Shown here piece after piece: positions 36,489 through 45,268 of a stretch of 64,000 bases of DNA. Under the pieces are notes generated by a model that was given only the letters and a program-made list of their open reading frames with translations, was not told the DNA's origin and made no database searches. Position numbers and translations under genes: made by a program. Origin of the DNA: an uncultured Algibacter sp. (lineage in GTDB: Bacteria; Bacteroidota; Bacteroidia; Flavobacteriales; Flavobacteriaceae); the NCBI RefSeq assembly GCF_947495925.1, contig NZ_CANMAU010000004.1, positions 124,001 to 188,000 of the forward strand. Reading direction: 5' to 3'. Within the stretch, counting starts at the first letter, position 1. Every line of letters starts with the position of its first letter.

Positions 36489-37805
36489 ATGAAAAAAAAT
36501 AAAAGAATTGTATGTCTTCTTGTTTTAATGGTTTCGTTGGTTTCATGTGAAACTTCTTTAAAGATAAACATTGAAGAGAATAAAGACAGTTTTGAGTTTC
36601 CTTTCTTTATACCAGAAGACAAGCCAGATCGCCCTTTAAGTGCTGCCGTAGCGCGAAATTATGACGCATATGAATCGATAAGACCTGAGCAAACAGAACT
36701 ATATACACAATTTAAGTACACGGAATTAAAGGGGTTTGATTATAATAATGGAGACGGTACTATAACACGTCGAGATCCTTCTAAAGTGATCTTTGAAAAC
36801 GGTAAGTATTATGTTTGGTATACTTACAGGCACACACCGGTAAAACCTGTAGGAATGGCTCGTGCTAAAGAAGCGAATGACACTATTCCTTCTTCAGATT
36901 GGGACTTATCTGATATATGGTATGCCACTTCAAATGATGGCTTTATTTGGGAAGAGCAAGGGGTTGCTGTGCCACGTCCACCAAAACCTCAACCTGGATG
37001 GCGTTCGGTTACAACCACAGATATTTTAAAATGGAAGGGCAAATATTATTTATATTATCAGGCATTTATGGAAGCGAGTGGTCTGAGAGGTGATTTTTGT
37101 CCTGTAGCGGTATCCTATTCCGATTCGCCAGATGGTCCATGGATATCTGCTAGTAAAGTTGTAATTCCAAATGGCTCGGAAGGTTCTTGGGATCAATATT
37201 CTATTCATGACCCTTATCCTCTGGTACATGATGGAAAAATTTATCTTTATTATAAAGGAGATTTTGATAAAAAACCAGATTTAAAACCTTCAAAGATTCG
37301 TATGCAAGGATTGGCTATTGCAGAAGACCCATTAGGACCATTTGTTAAGCATCCACTAAATCCTGTGATAAATTCTGGTCATGAAACAACATTGTTCCCC
37401 TTTAAGAAAGGTGTAGCGGCAATAGTTCAACGGGACGGACAGGAGCATAACACTATTCAATATGCTGAAGATTGGGTTAATTTTGAAATTGCTTCAATTA
37501 CTGAATTATTGCCAGTTGCTGCAGGACCATATATACCAGATGCTTTTACAGATACTAAAGATGGGAAAGGTATCTCTTGGGGGATTTCCCATTTTATAAA
37601 TGCGGGCGGGGACTGGAAGTATAATCATACTATTCTGACACGGTTTGATTGTGACTTGAGTGTAAGTATTCATGATGACCAAATGAAGAAGCACTATTAT
37701 AATTATTCTCCCGAGTTTTATTATAGCAAGCACGGACTGAGTGAAAAGCAACGTGCGAGAATTGAACAGCAAACAAGTAATTTAAATGAAAATAAAAAGG
37801 ATTAA
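36489..37805 (+). CDS. GH117 lipoprotein (alpha-1,3-3,6-anhydrogalactosidase family)
   Basis: 438 residues. Lipoprotein signal with lipobox LVSC (C20). The GH117 propeller is clear: TRRDPSKVI with D96, YYVWYTYR, DIWYATSNDG, IHDPYPLVHDG with D241, and NSGHETTLFPF with H298. These positions mirror the characterised alpha-1,3-neoagarooligosaccharide hydrolase from Zobellia (D97, D252, H302), in which the His acts as unusual general acid. The family removes terminal 3,6-anhydrogalactose from agar-type oligosaccharides; clade differences leave the exact sugar open. It shares an operon with the upstream GH2. The tail overlaps the start of a signal-peptide stub at 37786. Confidence 0.92.
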   Translation: MKKNKRIVCLLVLMVSLVSCETSLKINIEENKDSFEFPFFIPEDKPDRPLSAAVARNYDAYESIRPEQTELYTQFKYTELKGFDYNNGDGTITRRDPSKVIFENGKYYVWYTYRHTPVKPVGMARAKEANDTIPSSDWDLSDIWYATSNDGFIWEEQGVAVPRPPKPQPGWRSVTTTDILKWKGKYYLYYQAFMEASGLRGDFCPVAVSYSDSPDGPWISASKVVIPNGSEGSWDQYSIHDPYPLVHDGKIYLYYKGDFDKKPDLKPSKIRMQGLAIAEDPLGPFVKHPLNPVINSGHETTLFPFKKGVAAIVQRDGQEHNTIQYAEDWVNFEIASITELLPVAAGPYIPDAFTDTKDGKGISWGISHFINAGGDWKYNHTILTRFDCDLSVSIHDDQMKKHYYNYSPEFYYSKHGLSEKQRARIEQQTSNLNENKKD

Positions 37806-38038
37806 ATTATTTATAGTCTTGGTGTTACTTAATTGTTGTTTATATGCAGGCATAAGTTTAAATTAATCAGTAAGTTAGTATAACTCATATAGCTTGATGT
37901 CAAGCAATGTTTAGATCGTTTTTAAAAAATCATGACGCACGGGAATGGTTTGCTGATGAAAATGGCGTGTCCATTTGGATTGGAAACTCTACAGTGTATT
38001 TGCTTAAAGAAGCAATTAATACCCCGAAACATTTATAA
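37786..38038 (+). pseudogene. remnants of a deleted secreted-protein gene
   Basis: An ATG at 37786, overlapping the GH117 end by 20 bases, encodes a complete signal sequence (FIVLVLLNCCLYA) and then stops at 37864-37866. About 30 bases later a different frame (37898-38038, ATG at 37907) encodes 43 residues that look like a protein C-terminus (DAREWFADENGVSIWIG). I read these as the two ends of one secreted protein whose middle has been deleted. The parent family is not recognisable. Alternatively the second part is an unrelated small gene. Confidence 0.5.
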
Positions 38039-38100
38039 GACTTAGGAAAATAGTTTTTCAATTTCCTTTACAAGATTGAGTGAGAATGTTTAGTTTTTTT

Positions 38101-38147
38101 ACTAAAAAGAACACTCCTAAGTTTCTATTTCAGGAGTGTTTTAGTCT
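38101..38147. terminator. bidirectional terminator between convergent genes
   Basis: Arms ACACTCCT and AGGAGTGT form a perfect stem that continues, past a small bulge, into ACTAAAA/TTTTAGT. A and T runs flank it on both sides, so it can end the GH117 operon (+) and the DUF2807 gene (-). Confidence 0.75.
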
Positions 38148-38165
38148 TAGATTGTTTAAGTAGAG

Positions 38166-38888
38166 TCATTTCTTTTCTATACTTCCAGAAGGATTGTCCG
38201 TTTTGTTCACTTTTACAGGGTTGCCATAGTACATTATGTCACCCCCGCTACTCGCATTCGCTATTAGTTCTTTTGAAGTGTTTATAGTAATGTCTGCGCC
38301 ACTAGTAGCTTTTACACGACTAGATTCTGCCTGCAAATCTGCTGCTTTTATGTCACTCCCACTTGTAGCTTCAGCATTTAGTTTTGAAGTAGTGCCAGAT
38401 ATGCGCATATCACTACCACTTGTCGATTTACAGTTTAAAACAGATGTGTTAACACTTAACTTCATATCGCTACCACTGGTTGATTGCAGTTCCAAACTTT
38501 CAGTAGAAATCGTGTTTGTTGAGTAAACATCACTACCACTGGTTGAAATGATGCTTGAAATATCCTTGAAACTCACTATGATTTTCTTTGAAGTAGCAGA
38601 GCCTATATTCTGTTTTGTATGTATTTTTAATACTCCATTTTCAATTTCGGTTATAATTAGGCTTTGTAAATTTTCATCTGCTTCCACTAAAATACTTTCA
38701 TTATCACTTTGCGTTAAATAAACATCTAAACCTTCTGCTGCTTTTATCGTGGAAAAAGGTTCATTTGTAGTTCTATCTTCAGTGACTACATCCCCGTTAC
38801 CCTTGACTCCCATGTTGATATCGAAATTACAAGAGAAAAGGGATAAACTTAATAATGTGGCTATAATAATTTTGATGAGTGTTGTCAT
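38166..38888 (-). CDS. head GIN domain (DUF2807) lipoprotein
   Basis: 240 residues; lipobox LFSC (C20). The GNGDVVTEDR start and the repeated motif TSGSD (Asp at about 120, 141, 160, 179, with TSGAD at 199 and SSGGD at 217) mark a DUF2807 beta-helix, each turn near 20 residues. Such lipoproteins occur with PspC and PadR genes in Bacteroidota, as here, and are thought to belong to envelope stress responses, though the function is not established. Separated from the PspC gene by 117 bases. Confidence 0.92.
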   Translation of the reverse strand: MTTLIKIIIATLLSLSLFSCNFDINMGVKGNGDVVTEDRTTNEPFSTIKAAEGLDVYLTQSDNESILVEADENLQSLIITEIENGVLKIHTKQNIGSATSKKIIVSFKDISSIISTSGSDVYSTNTISTESLELQSTSGSDMKLSVNTSVLNCKSTSGSDMRISGTTSKLNAEATSGSDIKAADLQAESSRVKATSGADITINTSKELIANASSGGDIMYYGNPVKVNKTDNPSGSIEKK

Positions 38889-39005
38889 GATTGTTCGTTT
38901 TTTGATTGATGATTAATTTATGTTTATTGGTTGTTCAAATATCTGTTTTTTGTTTTGTGATTAATAACTTAAATATCTGAAATGTTGTTTTTTAATGACG
39001 AGTTG

Positions 39006-40796
39006 TTAGTTTTCAGTCTGTATGTCTATACCGTTAGAATCAATATTAACCTTTACTTCTTCTGTTTCCGCTTTAACACCATTTTCGTCAATTTTTATGC
39101 GGCTATCATCGGCATTGATTTCTATACCATCATCATTAATTTTCACACCTTCAGTATCTACAGATATATCAAATTCTTCGACAGGGCAATCCAAACATTC
39201 AGAATCGTTATCAAGTATTCTCATAAAATGATTTGTGCTTTTGCTCGAAATTACATTGCCATTATGTTTTCTATAGTTAAGAAACGCTTTCGTACTGTTG
39301 TTGAAATAAACAACTGTCTTTTCAGGAATATAAAGAATGATGTCAATTTCTTGGTCGCTATATTTATTTATAGGGTCTGTGGTTAAGTAAGCGTCAAGAA
39401 TTAATGTTTTGTCTCTAAGCTCGAAGTTGTAATTAATGTTTTTGGCACGATCAATGGCTTTATCATAACTGCTGCCATCGGCACTTTTTTCTATGGCAAT
39501 AGTTGCGATACTGTCAGTGGTAGATTTTACTAAAATCTCAATATTTGACGCATAAATAACTTTATCTCCATCATTATTATGGGCTAATTTGAAGTTGTTT
39601 CTACCTCTGTAAAACCCAGCATTATAGTTTTCATTATGAGTCATTTTAATATTCAAAGTATCTGCAGCAGTAATAGGAATTTCCGTTTTTTCAATATGGT
39701 ATTCTTCAAAAGCATGTTCATTAGCCTGACGAATTCCTATGACTACCAATGCTACTATAGATAGTAACCATAAGCCCAATAGGGAGAACTTAGCAATGTT
39801 ACCAATAGATTTTAAGTTGTTTATAAGAATTTTAAGGCCAAGATAAAACAAGAAAAAGAACGGAATACCAACTGCAAAAAATGCTAAAAGGGATACTAGC
39901 CATATTGGTGTGTTTCCCGTGTTTGCAATATCTACTAAATCAAGTCCAGGGATATTTATAATATCCACAATGCCTAATGAAAACAAACCAATTATAAGGC
40001 CAATAAGTGTTGCCGCTCCAATAATAATGAGTAATATGCCAATAAACTTCGCGAGTACTTTAAAGAAAAACATAATCACATTACCTACTGCATCGAAAAA
40101 AGTTTGAGATGATGATTTTATCGAGTTTGCCCCTTTCTTAACATCTACATTTTTGGCAGCGTTCGAGACAGAATCCGACACATTTTTGGCAACACCGCTT
40201 ACGGTATCTGTTACACTTTCAAAGCCATCTTTTATTTTTTTTTCTATGTTACTTATGTTAACAGGTTCCCCCGTCATCATTAGTTTTTCGGTTGTCGTTT
40301 TGGCTTCTGGTACTAATATCCAAAGTAAAATATATAGTAAAATACCAGTTCCAGCTCCAAAAATGAGTAGAATCCATGCGAGTCTAATCCATATAGCATC
40401 TATGCCAAAGTAATGGCCCAGACCAGAAGATACTCCGCTTATATATGAGTTTTCAGTGTCGCGAAATAATTTTTTTGATGGCGTTGATTTTGCTTTGTAT
40501 GCCGGTTGTGGTTCATCTTCAAAAATCTCATCATCTACAAGGTAGTCTTCGGGCTGTCCCATAACTGAGATAACTTCGTCCACCTCTTTAATTCTAATGA
40601 CTTGTTTTTCGTTCTGTACACGCTCACTAAATAGTTCTGCTATGCGAGCTTCTATATCGGCTATGATTTCAGATCGACCTTGCGAGTCGGTAAATGAACG
40701 TTTTATAGCCTCAAGATAGCGTTGTAATTTTAAGTACGCATCTTCATCTATATGAAAAAATATACCTGCTAAATTTATGTTGACTGTCTTATTCAT
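39006..40796 (-). CDS. PspC domain membrane protein
   Basis: 596 residues. N-terminal about 1-75 has HIDEDAYLKLQRYLEAIK and a helical regulator-like part. The PspC domain (about 108-170) reads SYISGVSSGLGHYFGIDAIWIRLAWI and is followed by four further membrane helices (about 235-365). The C-terminal periplasmic half is beta-rich and ends in short repeats (GVKINDDGIEINADDS, GVKAETEEVKVNID). PspC senses envelope stress in proteobacteria; here it is presumed similar. The PadR repressor gene overlaps its start by 4 bases. Confidence 0.93.
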   Translation of the reverse strand: MNKTVNINLAGIFFHIDEDAYLKLQRYLEAIKRSFTDSQGRSEIIADIEARIAELFSERVQNEKQVIRIKEVDEVISVMGQPEDYLVDDEIFEDEPQPAYKAKSTPSKKLFRDTENSYISGVSSGLGHYFGIDAIWIRLAWILLIFGAGTGILLYILLWILVPEAKTTTEKLMMTGEPVNISNIEKKIKDGFESVTDTVSGVAKNVSDSVSNAAKNVDVKKGANSIKSSSQTFFDAVGNVIMFFFKVLAKFIGILLIIIGAATLIGLIIGLFSLGIVDIINIPGLDLVDIANTGNTPIWLVSLLAFFAVGIPFFFLFYLGLKILINNLKSIGNIAKFSLLGLWLLSIVALVVIGIRQANEHAFEEYHIEKTEIPITAADTLNIKMTHNENYNAGFYRGRNNFKLAHNNDGDKVIYASNIEILVKSTTDSIATIAIEKSADGSSYDKAIDRAKNINYNFELRDKTLILDAYLTTDPINKYSDQEIDIILYIPEKTVVYFNNSTKAFLNYRKHNGNVISSKSTNHFMRILDNDSECLDCPVEEFDISVDTEGVKINDDGIEINADDSRIKIDENGVKAETEEVKVNIDSNGIDIQTEN

Positions 40797-41134
40797 TTTT
40801 TTGTTGTTTTTTGGCTTGTTACTATAGTTACTGCATTATGTAATTCACTCCAAGTTGTGTCTAATTCTTTTAAAAATAGTTTTCCTGTTTCGGTTAAACC
40901 ATAATATTTTCTTGGTGGTCCAGATGTAGATTCTTCCCAACGGTAATTAAGAAGTCCGGCATTCTTTAATCGCGTAAGTAAAGGATAAATAGTACCTTCA
41001 ACTACGAGCAGCTTAGCGTCTTTTAAGGTGCCTAAAATCTCTGCTACATAAGCATCATTGTCTTTTAAGACAGATAGTATGCAGAACTCTAAAACCCCTT
41101 TGCGCATTTGTGCTTTTGTGTTTTCTATCTTCAT
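40793..41134 (-). CDS. PadR family transcriptional regulator
   Basis: 113 residues. Winged helix with the PadR pattern: MRKGVLEFCILSVL, DAYVAEILGTLKDAKLLVVEGTIY split around the recognition helix, YPLLTRLKNAGLL, then the wing SGPPRKYYGLTETGK. It overlaps the PspC gene by ATGA-style 4 bases, so it probably autoregulates the PadR-PspC operon and perhaps the DUF2807 and DUF4870 genes. Confidence 0.95.
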   Translation of the reverse strand: MKIENTKAQMRKGVLEFCILSVLKDNDAYVAEILGTLKDAKLLVVEGTIYPLLTRLKNAGLLNYRWEESTSGPPRKYYGLTETGKLFLKELDTTWSELHNAVTIVTSQKTTKK

Positions 41135-41242
41135 AGTGTCATTCGTTTAATGTTGTAAAACTGTTCATTTTTTGATTGATTTTATACTAAAACAAGTTCA
41201 GTACAGATTGATGATTATATTGATGAAATTTTTATCTTTTTT

Positions 41243-41324
41243 GGCGTTACCACAAGGGTCGGGCTTTACGATACAAGTCCTCGCTCGTACCTCGCTGTGG
41301 GCTTTTCACTGCAATCCCTAACGC
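41243..41324. repeat. intergenic dispersed repeat, copy 1
   Basis: An 82-base element starting GGCGTTACC, with GGGTCGGGCTTT near its left end, and ending ATCCCTAACGC. The ends are imperfect inverted repeats. GC content is well above the surroundings. A second copy with the same ends and a different middle lies at 58575. Confidence 0.75.
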
Positions 41325-41369
41325 AGTATTGTATTCTAATAAAGTCTTCGTTATGAGTCATGATATGTT

Positions 41370-41816
41370 TTATTTTAAAAAATTGATGGTTAGTGGGTAC
41401 TGAAATAACTTGCCGTCTCTAGCTTTTAAACTAGCCATAATTATAAAAATAAGTTCTAGTATAAAGCCAATAATGGCTAAAGCTCCTAAACCACCTCCAA
41501 TGTATAGTAAGAGAGAAGGCTTTCCTAAATTGATATGGAAATCATTGAATCCATTAAAGTCTATAAACTCAATTCCGTTAAATATTTTAAAAATGAAAAA
41601 CGGAATAGTAAGGGTTCCTAAAATTATGGCGTAAAGCAAAATACTTATTTGAAAGTTTATAGCTTGCTTCCCATGTTCATCTATAAACTCAGATTTATCC
41701 TTATTACTAACCCATAAGATGATGGGACCAATAAAATTTCCAAAAGGGATAATAAACCTGCTAAAAGTAGATAAATGAATAAAAGTGGCGATGTTTTTTT
41801 GATGACTGGTTAACAT
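41370..41816 (-). CDS. DUF4870 membrane protein
   Basis: 148 residues from the ATG at 41816 (MLTSHQKNIATFIHLS); the longer frame runs through a promoter box and has an atypical leader. Three to four membrane helices with the family motifs IIPFGNFIGPIILW and EFIDEHGKQAINFQIS. Function unknown; commonly near PspC/PadR/DUF2807 genes in Bacteroidota, which matches this place. Confidence 0.92.
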   Translation of the reverse strand: MLTSHQKNIATFIHLSTFSRFIIPFGNFIGPIILWVSNKDKSEFIDEHGKQAINFQISILLYAIILGTLTIPFFIFKIFNGIEFIDFNGFNDFHINLGKPSLLLYIGGGLGALAIIGFILELIFIIMASLKARDGKLFQYPLTINFLK

Positions 41817-42218
41817 GATTTTTTTGATTGATGTTAAAACATATAATAGTTTCTTATGCAAATATATGTCTAAAAAAAGGTATTATGTTACGCATAGTAC
41901 TAAAAATTAACATAAAATTAACATTTTTTAAAAAGAAGAACCACAGAAAAGTAACTTCAATCTTCATTGACTTAAAACTTTTTTTTAATGAAGTAAAATG
42001 TCAGTTATCACAAAAAGAAGGATTATATCTAAAAAACAGCTATTAGTATAGTTATTGTAAAGTGATAAAAACCCTTGTGTTTAAAGCTATTTACTAGTAT
42101 TGGTGTATCAATAAATTACATTCAAGGTTTCAGTGAGGTTACTTAAATTTTTTACCCATGGTATCTTAATTCTGCTTCTTAAAATGTAATAATCAATAAC
42201 AACTAAAATTAAATAAGA
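41817..42218. other. 402-base intergenic region with divergent promoter area
   Basis: Contains an exact minus-strand TATATTTG box (41859-41866), about 43 bases before the DUF4870 ATG, which supports the shorter start of that gene. The rest is AT-rich. A 72-codon frame on the plus strand (41828-42046) has no recognisable features and is likely chance. No promoter of consensus quality for the 42219 gene was found. Confidence 0.5.
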
Positions 42219-45059
42219 ATGAAATTAAACATTAAACATTTAGCATTATGTTTTGCTATTTTATTGAATTGTCAAGTGTTTTCTCAAGCACTTGGTTATG
42301 ATAACCATCGAATTGCTATAAGTGCAGATGGAAACAATCAAGCCGATGATCATCCTGAAGCACAATGGCCTAAGGCCGATCCTGATGATTGGAGTGGTAC
42401 ACCTGCAGCATTAGCTATGCTTGCAAAAGCAGGATTACAAGATAAATTAGTGCATTATTCATATAATAATTTTATTGGTGCTCCAGCGCATACGTCTTCC
42501 ATAAATTATATGGCCGATGCTGTAAATGGTGCCATTCAAAGATGGGGTTTTGATAGTACACGGTTTTTTGATGTTCCTGTAAATCCATCCACAGCTATTA
42601 CGCACTTAGTAAACGAAATTAAAAAATCTACGGAAAATAATCCTTTGTTTTTTATACACATGGGGCCTTCTGAGTTTTTCTATCAAGCTGTTGAGCAAGT
42701 TGTAAACGATGGCGATTTAGATCCTCTTTCTCATGTACAAGTAATTTCTCATAGTGGATACAATGATAACCATTTACGAAGAACGGCTCACCATACCATG
42801 GCGCAAACTATTACACTAAGTGGAGATAGAATTAAATATAAGAAAATTCAGGATCAAAATGGTTGTGATAATGTTGCAGTAAAGTGGTGTTCGGGAACAG
42901 ATTTTTCACCTTATTATTGGATACGTGATCATGATAGAGAAGATATTAAATGGTTATACTCCCGATTAATATTCCACCCATCTAATAAAGCTGATATGTC
43001 AGATGCAGGTATGGTATGGTATTTACTTCTTGATGATGAGTTTGGAAATCCAAATAAATTCGAAAATTTTGTAGGTGAGGGTGTAGCGCCAGAAGTAATT
43101 ACAACACCTTGTCAAGATTTTAGTTTTAATGGCGTGCAAGACTTCGAAATGTCGCAAATAGATCCTTATGTAATAAGTTATAAAGATGTAGGAAGGAATG
43201 CAATTGCCGTAGACGCAGTGCAGTATAAAGACCAATTTGGTGCAACCCAAAAAGTGTTTGATGGCCCAACTGGAAACTATGACATTACGATAACAAGTTT
43301 AACCGAAGAAGATGGAGAGAGTACATATCGCCTTAGAATTTCTGGAGAATTAGTAGGGTCTTTCCAAAACCCTGTTGCAATCACTGATATGGCACCTTTT
43401 ACGCATACTTTTACGGATGTTGCAATTAAAAAGGGAGATGTTTTTCAGATAGAGTCTAACACGCATTCCAATGGTACTATTCCTGAAGGTGATGGATTTG
43501 CATGGGCTCGTGGGCGTTGGAGATCTGTTGATTTTCAATGTGTTGAGGTAACAGCAAACGATCCAGAAGAAGAAGATTGCGACCCAGAAGAAGTGGACGG
43601 GTTATTGGTTTTTGAAGCCGAACGTTTTAACCTGCAAGGTGCGTGGAAAATAGGAAATGATGCCGCTAAAGCATCAAGTGGTAAATATATTTACTATGAT
43701 GGTCCTAACTCTTATCAAAATGTAAACTCAGCAAATAATATTTCATATACTTTTAAAATAAACAATCCGGGAACTTATACCTTTAAATGGACAATGAGAC
43801 AGCCGCCAGAAGAACAAGGAAGTGATCTAGGTAATGATGCCTGGTTTTATTTTTCAAATGATATTGCTCGAGGAAATGGAGGGGTCGTTTTAAAACAATT
43901 TTACAAGTATGTAGGGCGTAGTGATGATGATTTCACCTTGAATGGTGCAGCAGAAATTAGTCATGAATCTCATGGAGTAAGTGTTGTTTTTCCTGAGGCT
44001 GGAGATTACACCTTAAATTTAAGTGGTCGTTCACATGGTTTTCAACTAGATAGAATTATTTTATTTAAAGATAGAAACCTAGCCGATTTACCATCAGAAA
44101 TTGCACTTATACAAGAAACTAATACTTGTGAAGAAGAAGAAGAAAATCCTACAGGCGAAGAAGTCGCTTTGGTTAATCCTTTTACCACCTTTGAAGACAG
44201 TTTATTAGAGATGCCTTTAACAGTGAGTTATATTGCCGTTGAAACAAGGTCTATTGTGGTTGATTTAGCAGAACTAAACGGGAATGTTATTAGTTCTAGT
44301 ATTGTGGAGGTAGATGCAGGAACAGGTGAGGTACCAGTAACCATTTCACTAAGTACACCATTACAATGGGGGAAAACTTTTAAAATAGTTACTTCTATGA
44401 AATCGGTTACAGATGACACTACTATAAGAAAAGTGCAAAATGGTTTTTCTATAGACGCTAATCAAGACTTAAATGTCTCAACTTTTGTTGAATACCCCAC
44501 TATAATTAATAGTACTAGAAATGTAATAAAAGTACGTTATGAGACCGATAAAAATAGAGACATCGTAATACAATTACTAAGAAATAATAGTTGGAGAGTT
44601 AAAACAATAAAATTTGGGAATCAACCAGCAGGGACTCACGAAAAAGAGTTTGTTTTTAACCTAGATAATTTACCTCCCAATGGTGGAGGGTATCAGTGGC
44701 GCGTATTTATAAGAGTTTTAGGCGTAGGATGGCCTGGGAATTTGGAATTGAAAGATACAGAAGTTATAAAGGTAGATTCAAACTACCTGTCTACTGATGA
44801 ATTTGATATTTCGGATAGTAAAATTAAAGTCTATCCAAACCCATTTGAAAACAGTCTTAAAGTAGATTTGCCGGCTAATCATGATTTTAACTCCTTGGAT
44901 ATTATTGATTTACACGGAAGAGTGATCTATTCTGAAGACATCAAAGGTCTTTTAGATTTCAATTTGAAAAATGCAGATTCAATAGTAAAACAAGGCATAT
45001 ATATTTTGAAAGTATCTAGTAAAACTAGCTCAAGGACTTTAAAGTTGGTAAAAAAATAA
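42219..45059 (+). CDS. T9SS-exported multidomain protein with nucleoside-hydrolase-like N-terminus and CBM6-like module
   Basis: 946 residues; signal peptide about 1-22. Domain 1 (about 27-285) starts RIAISADGNNQADD and continues DDWSGTPAALAMLA and FFIHMGPSEFF, reminiscent of the Asp-rich metal site of nucleoside-hydrolase-fold enzymes. A beta-sandwich (about 310-445) and an acidic linker lead to a CBM6-like module (about 460-640, FEAERFNLQGAW to FQLDRIILFKD). Two Ig-like domains follow (about 650-850). The end is a type A T9SS sorting domain (KIKVYPNPFENSLKV to the terminal KLVKK). It is secreted and probably cell-surface attached. The catalytic role is uncertain; an action on algal glycan is plausible. 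Confidence 0.8.
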   Translation: MKLNIKHLALCFAILLNCQVFSQALGYDNHRIAISADGNNQADDHPEAQWPKADPDDWSGTPAALAMLAKAGLQDKLVHYSYNNFIGAPAHTSSINYMADAVNGAIQRWGFDSTRFFDVPVNPSTAITHLVNEIKKSTENNPLFFIHMGPSEFFYQAVEQVVNDGDLDPLSHVQVISHSGYNDNHLRRTAHHTMAQTITLSGDRIKYKKIQDQNGCDNVAVKWCSGTDFSPYYWIRDHDREDIKWLYSRLIFHPSNKADMSDAGMVWYLLLDDEFGNPNKFENFVGEGVAPEVITTPCQDFSFNGVQDFEMSQIDPYVISYKDVGRNAIAVDAVQYKDQFGATQKVFDGPTGNYDITITSLTEEDGESTYRLRISGELVGSFQNPVAITDMAPFTHTFTDVAIKKGDVFQIESNTHSNGTIPEGDGFAWARGRWRSVDFQCVEVTANDPEEEDCDPEEVDGLLVFEAERFNLQGAWKIGNDAAKASSGKYIYYDGPNSYQNVNSANNISYTFKINNPGTYTFKWTMRQPPEEQGSDLGNDAWFYFSNDIARGNGGVVLKQFYKYVGRSDDDFTLNGAAEISHESHGVSVVFPEAGDYTLNLSGRSHGFQLDRIILFKDRNLADLPSEIALIQETNTCEEEEENPTGEEVALVNPFTTFEDSLLEMPLTVSYIAVETRSIVVDLAELNGNVISSSIVEVDAGTGEVPVTISLSTPLQWGKTFKIVTSMKSVTDDTTIRKVQNGFSIDANQDLNVSTFVEYPTIINSTRNVIKVRYETDKNRDIVIQLLRNNSWRVKTIKFGNQPAGTHEKEFVFNLDNLPPNGGGYQWRVFIRVLGVGWPGNLELKDTEVIKVDSNYLSTDEFDISDSKIKVYPNPFENSLKVDLPANHDFNSLDIIDLHGRVIYSEDIKGLLDFNLKNADSIVKQGIYILKVSSKTSSRTLKLVKK

Positions 45060-45095
45060 GGTATTCCTCTATCTTAAAGGAATAGTTATTAAGTT

Positions 45096-45130
45096 AAATC
45101 CCAAGCTTCAATGAAGCTTGGGATTTTTTT
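45096..45130 (+). terminator. rho-independent terminator of the T9SS cargo gene
   Basis: Stem AAATCCCAAGCTTCA paired with TGAAGCTTGGGATTT, nearly loopless, followed by a run of T. Confidence 0.9.
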
Positions 45131-45268
45131 GTTTAATTTTTTTAAAATTTAACGGATATATTTAGGCGTTTTTTTCGATGTAAATTAAACTAAATATAAA
45201 ATTAGCACAACATTATTATAAAATCTTATCTTGTTTCGAAAATGCGGATATAATAAAATAGTGAATTT

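Noticed and set aside
38236-38526. 96-codon frame opposite the DUF2807 gene
   Set aside because: It is the mirror of the repeated TSGSD coding units and has no independent support.
38982-39386. 134-codon plus-strand frame opposite the PspC gene
   Set aside because: It lies antisense to a clear coding sequence, and its composition (rich in F, I and N) is that of a shadow frame.
41828-42046. 72-codon plus-strand frame as a small gene
   Set aside because: It has no recognisable feature, overlaps the DUF4870 promoter region and has Lys/Ile-rich composition typical of chance frames in AT-rich DNA.
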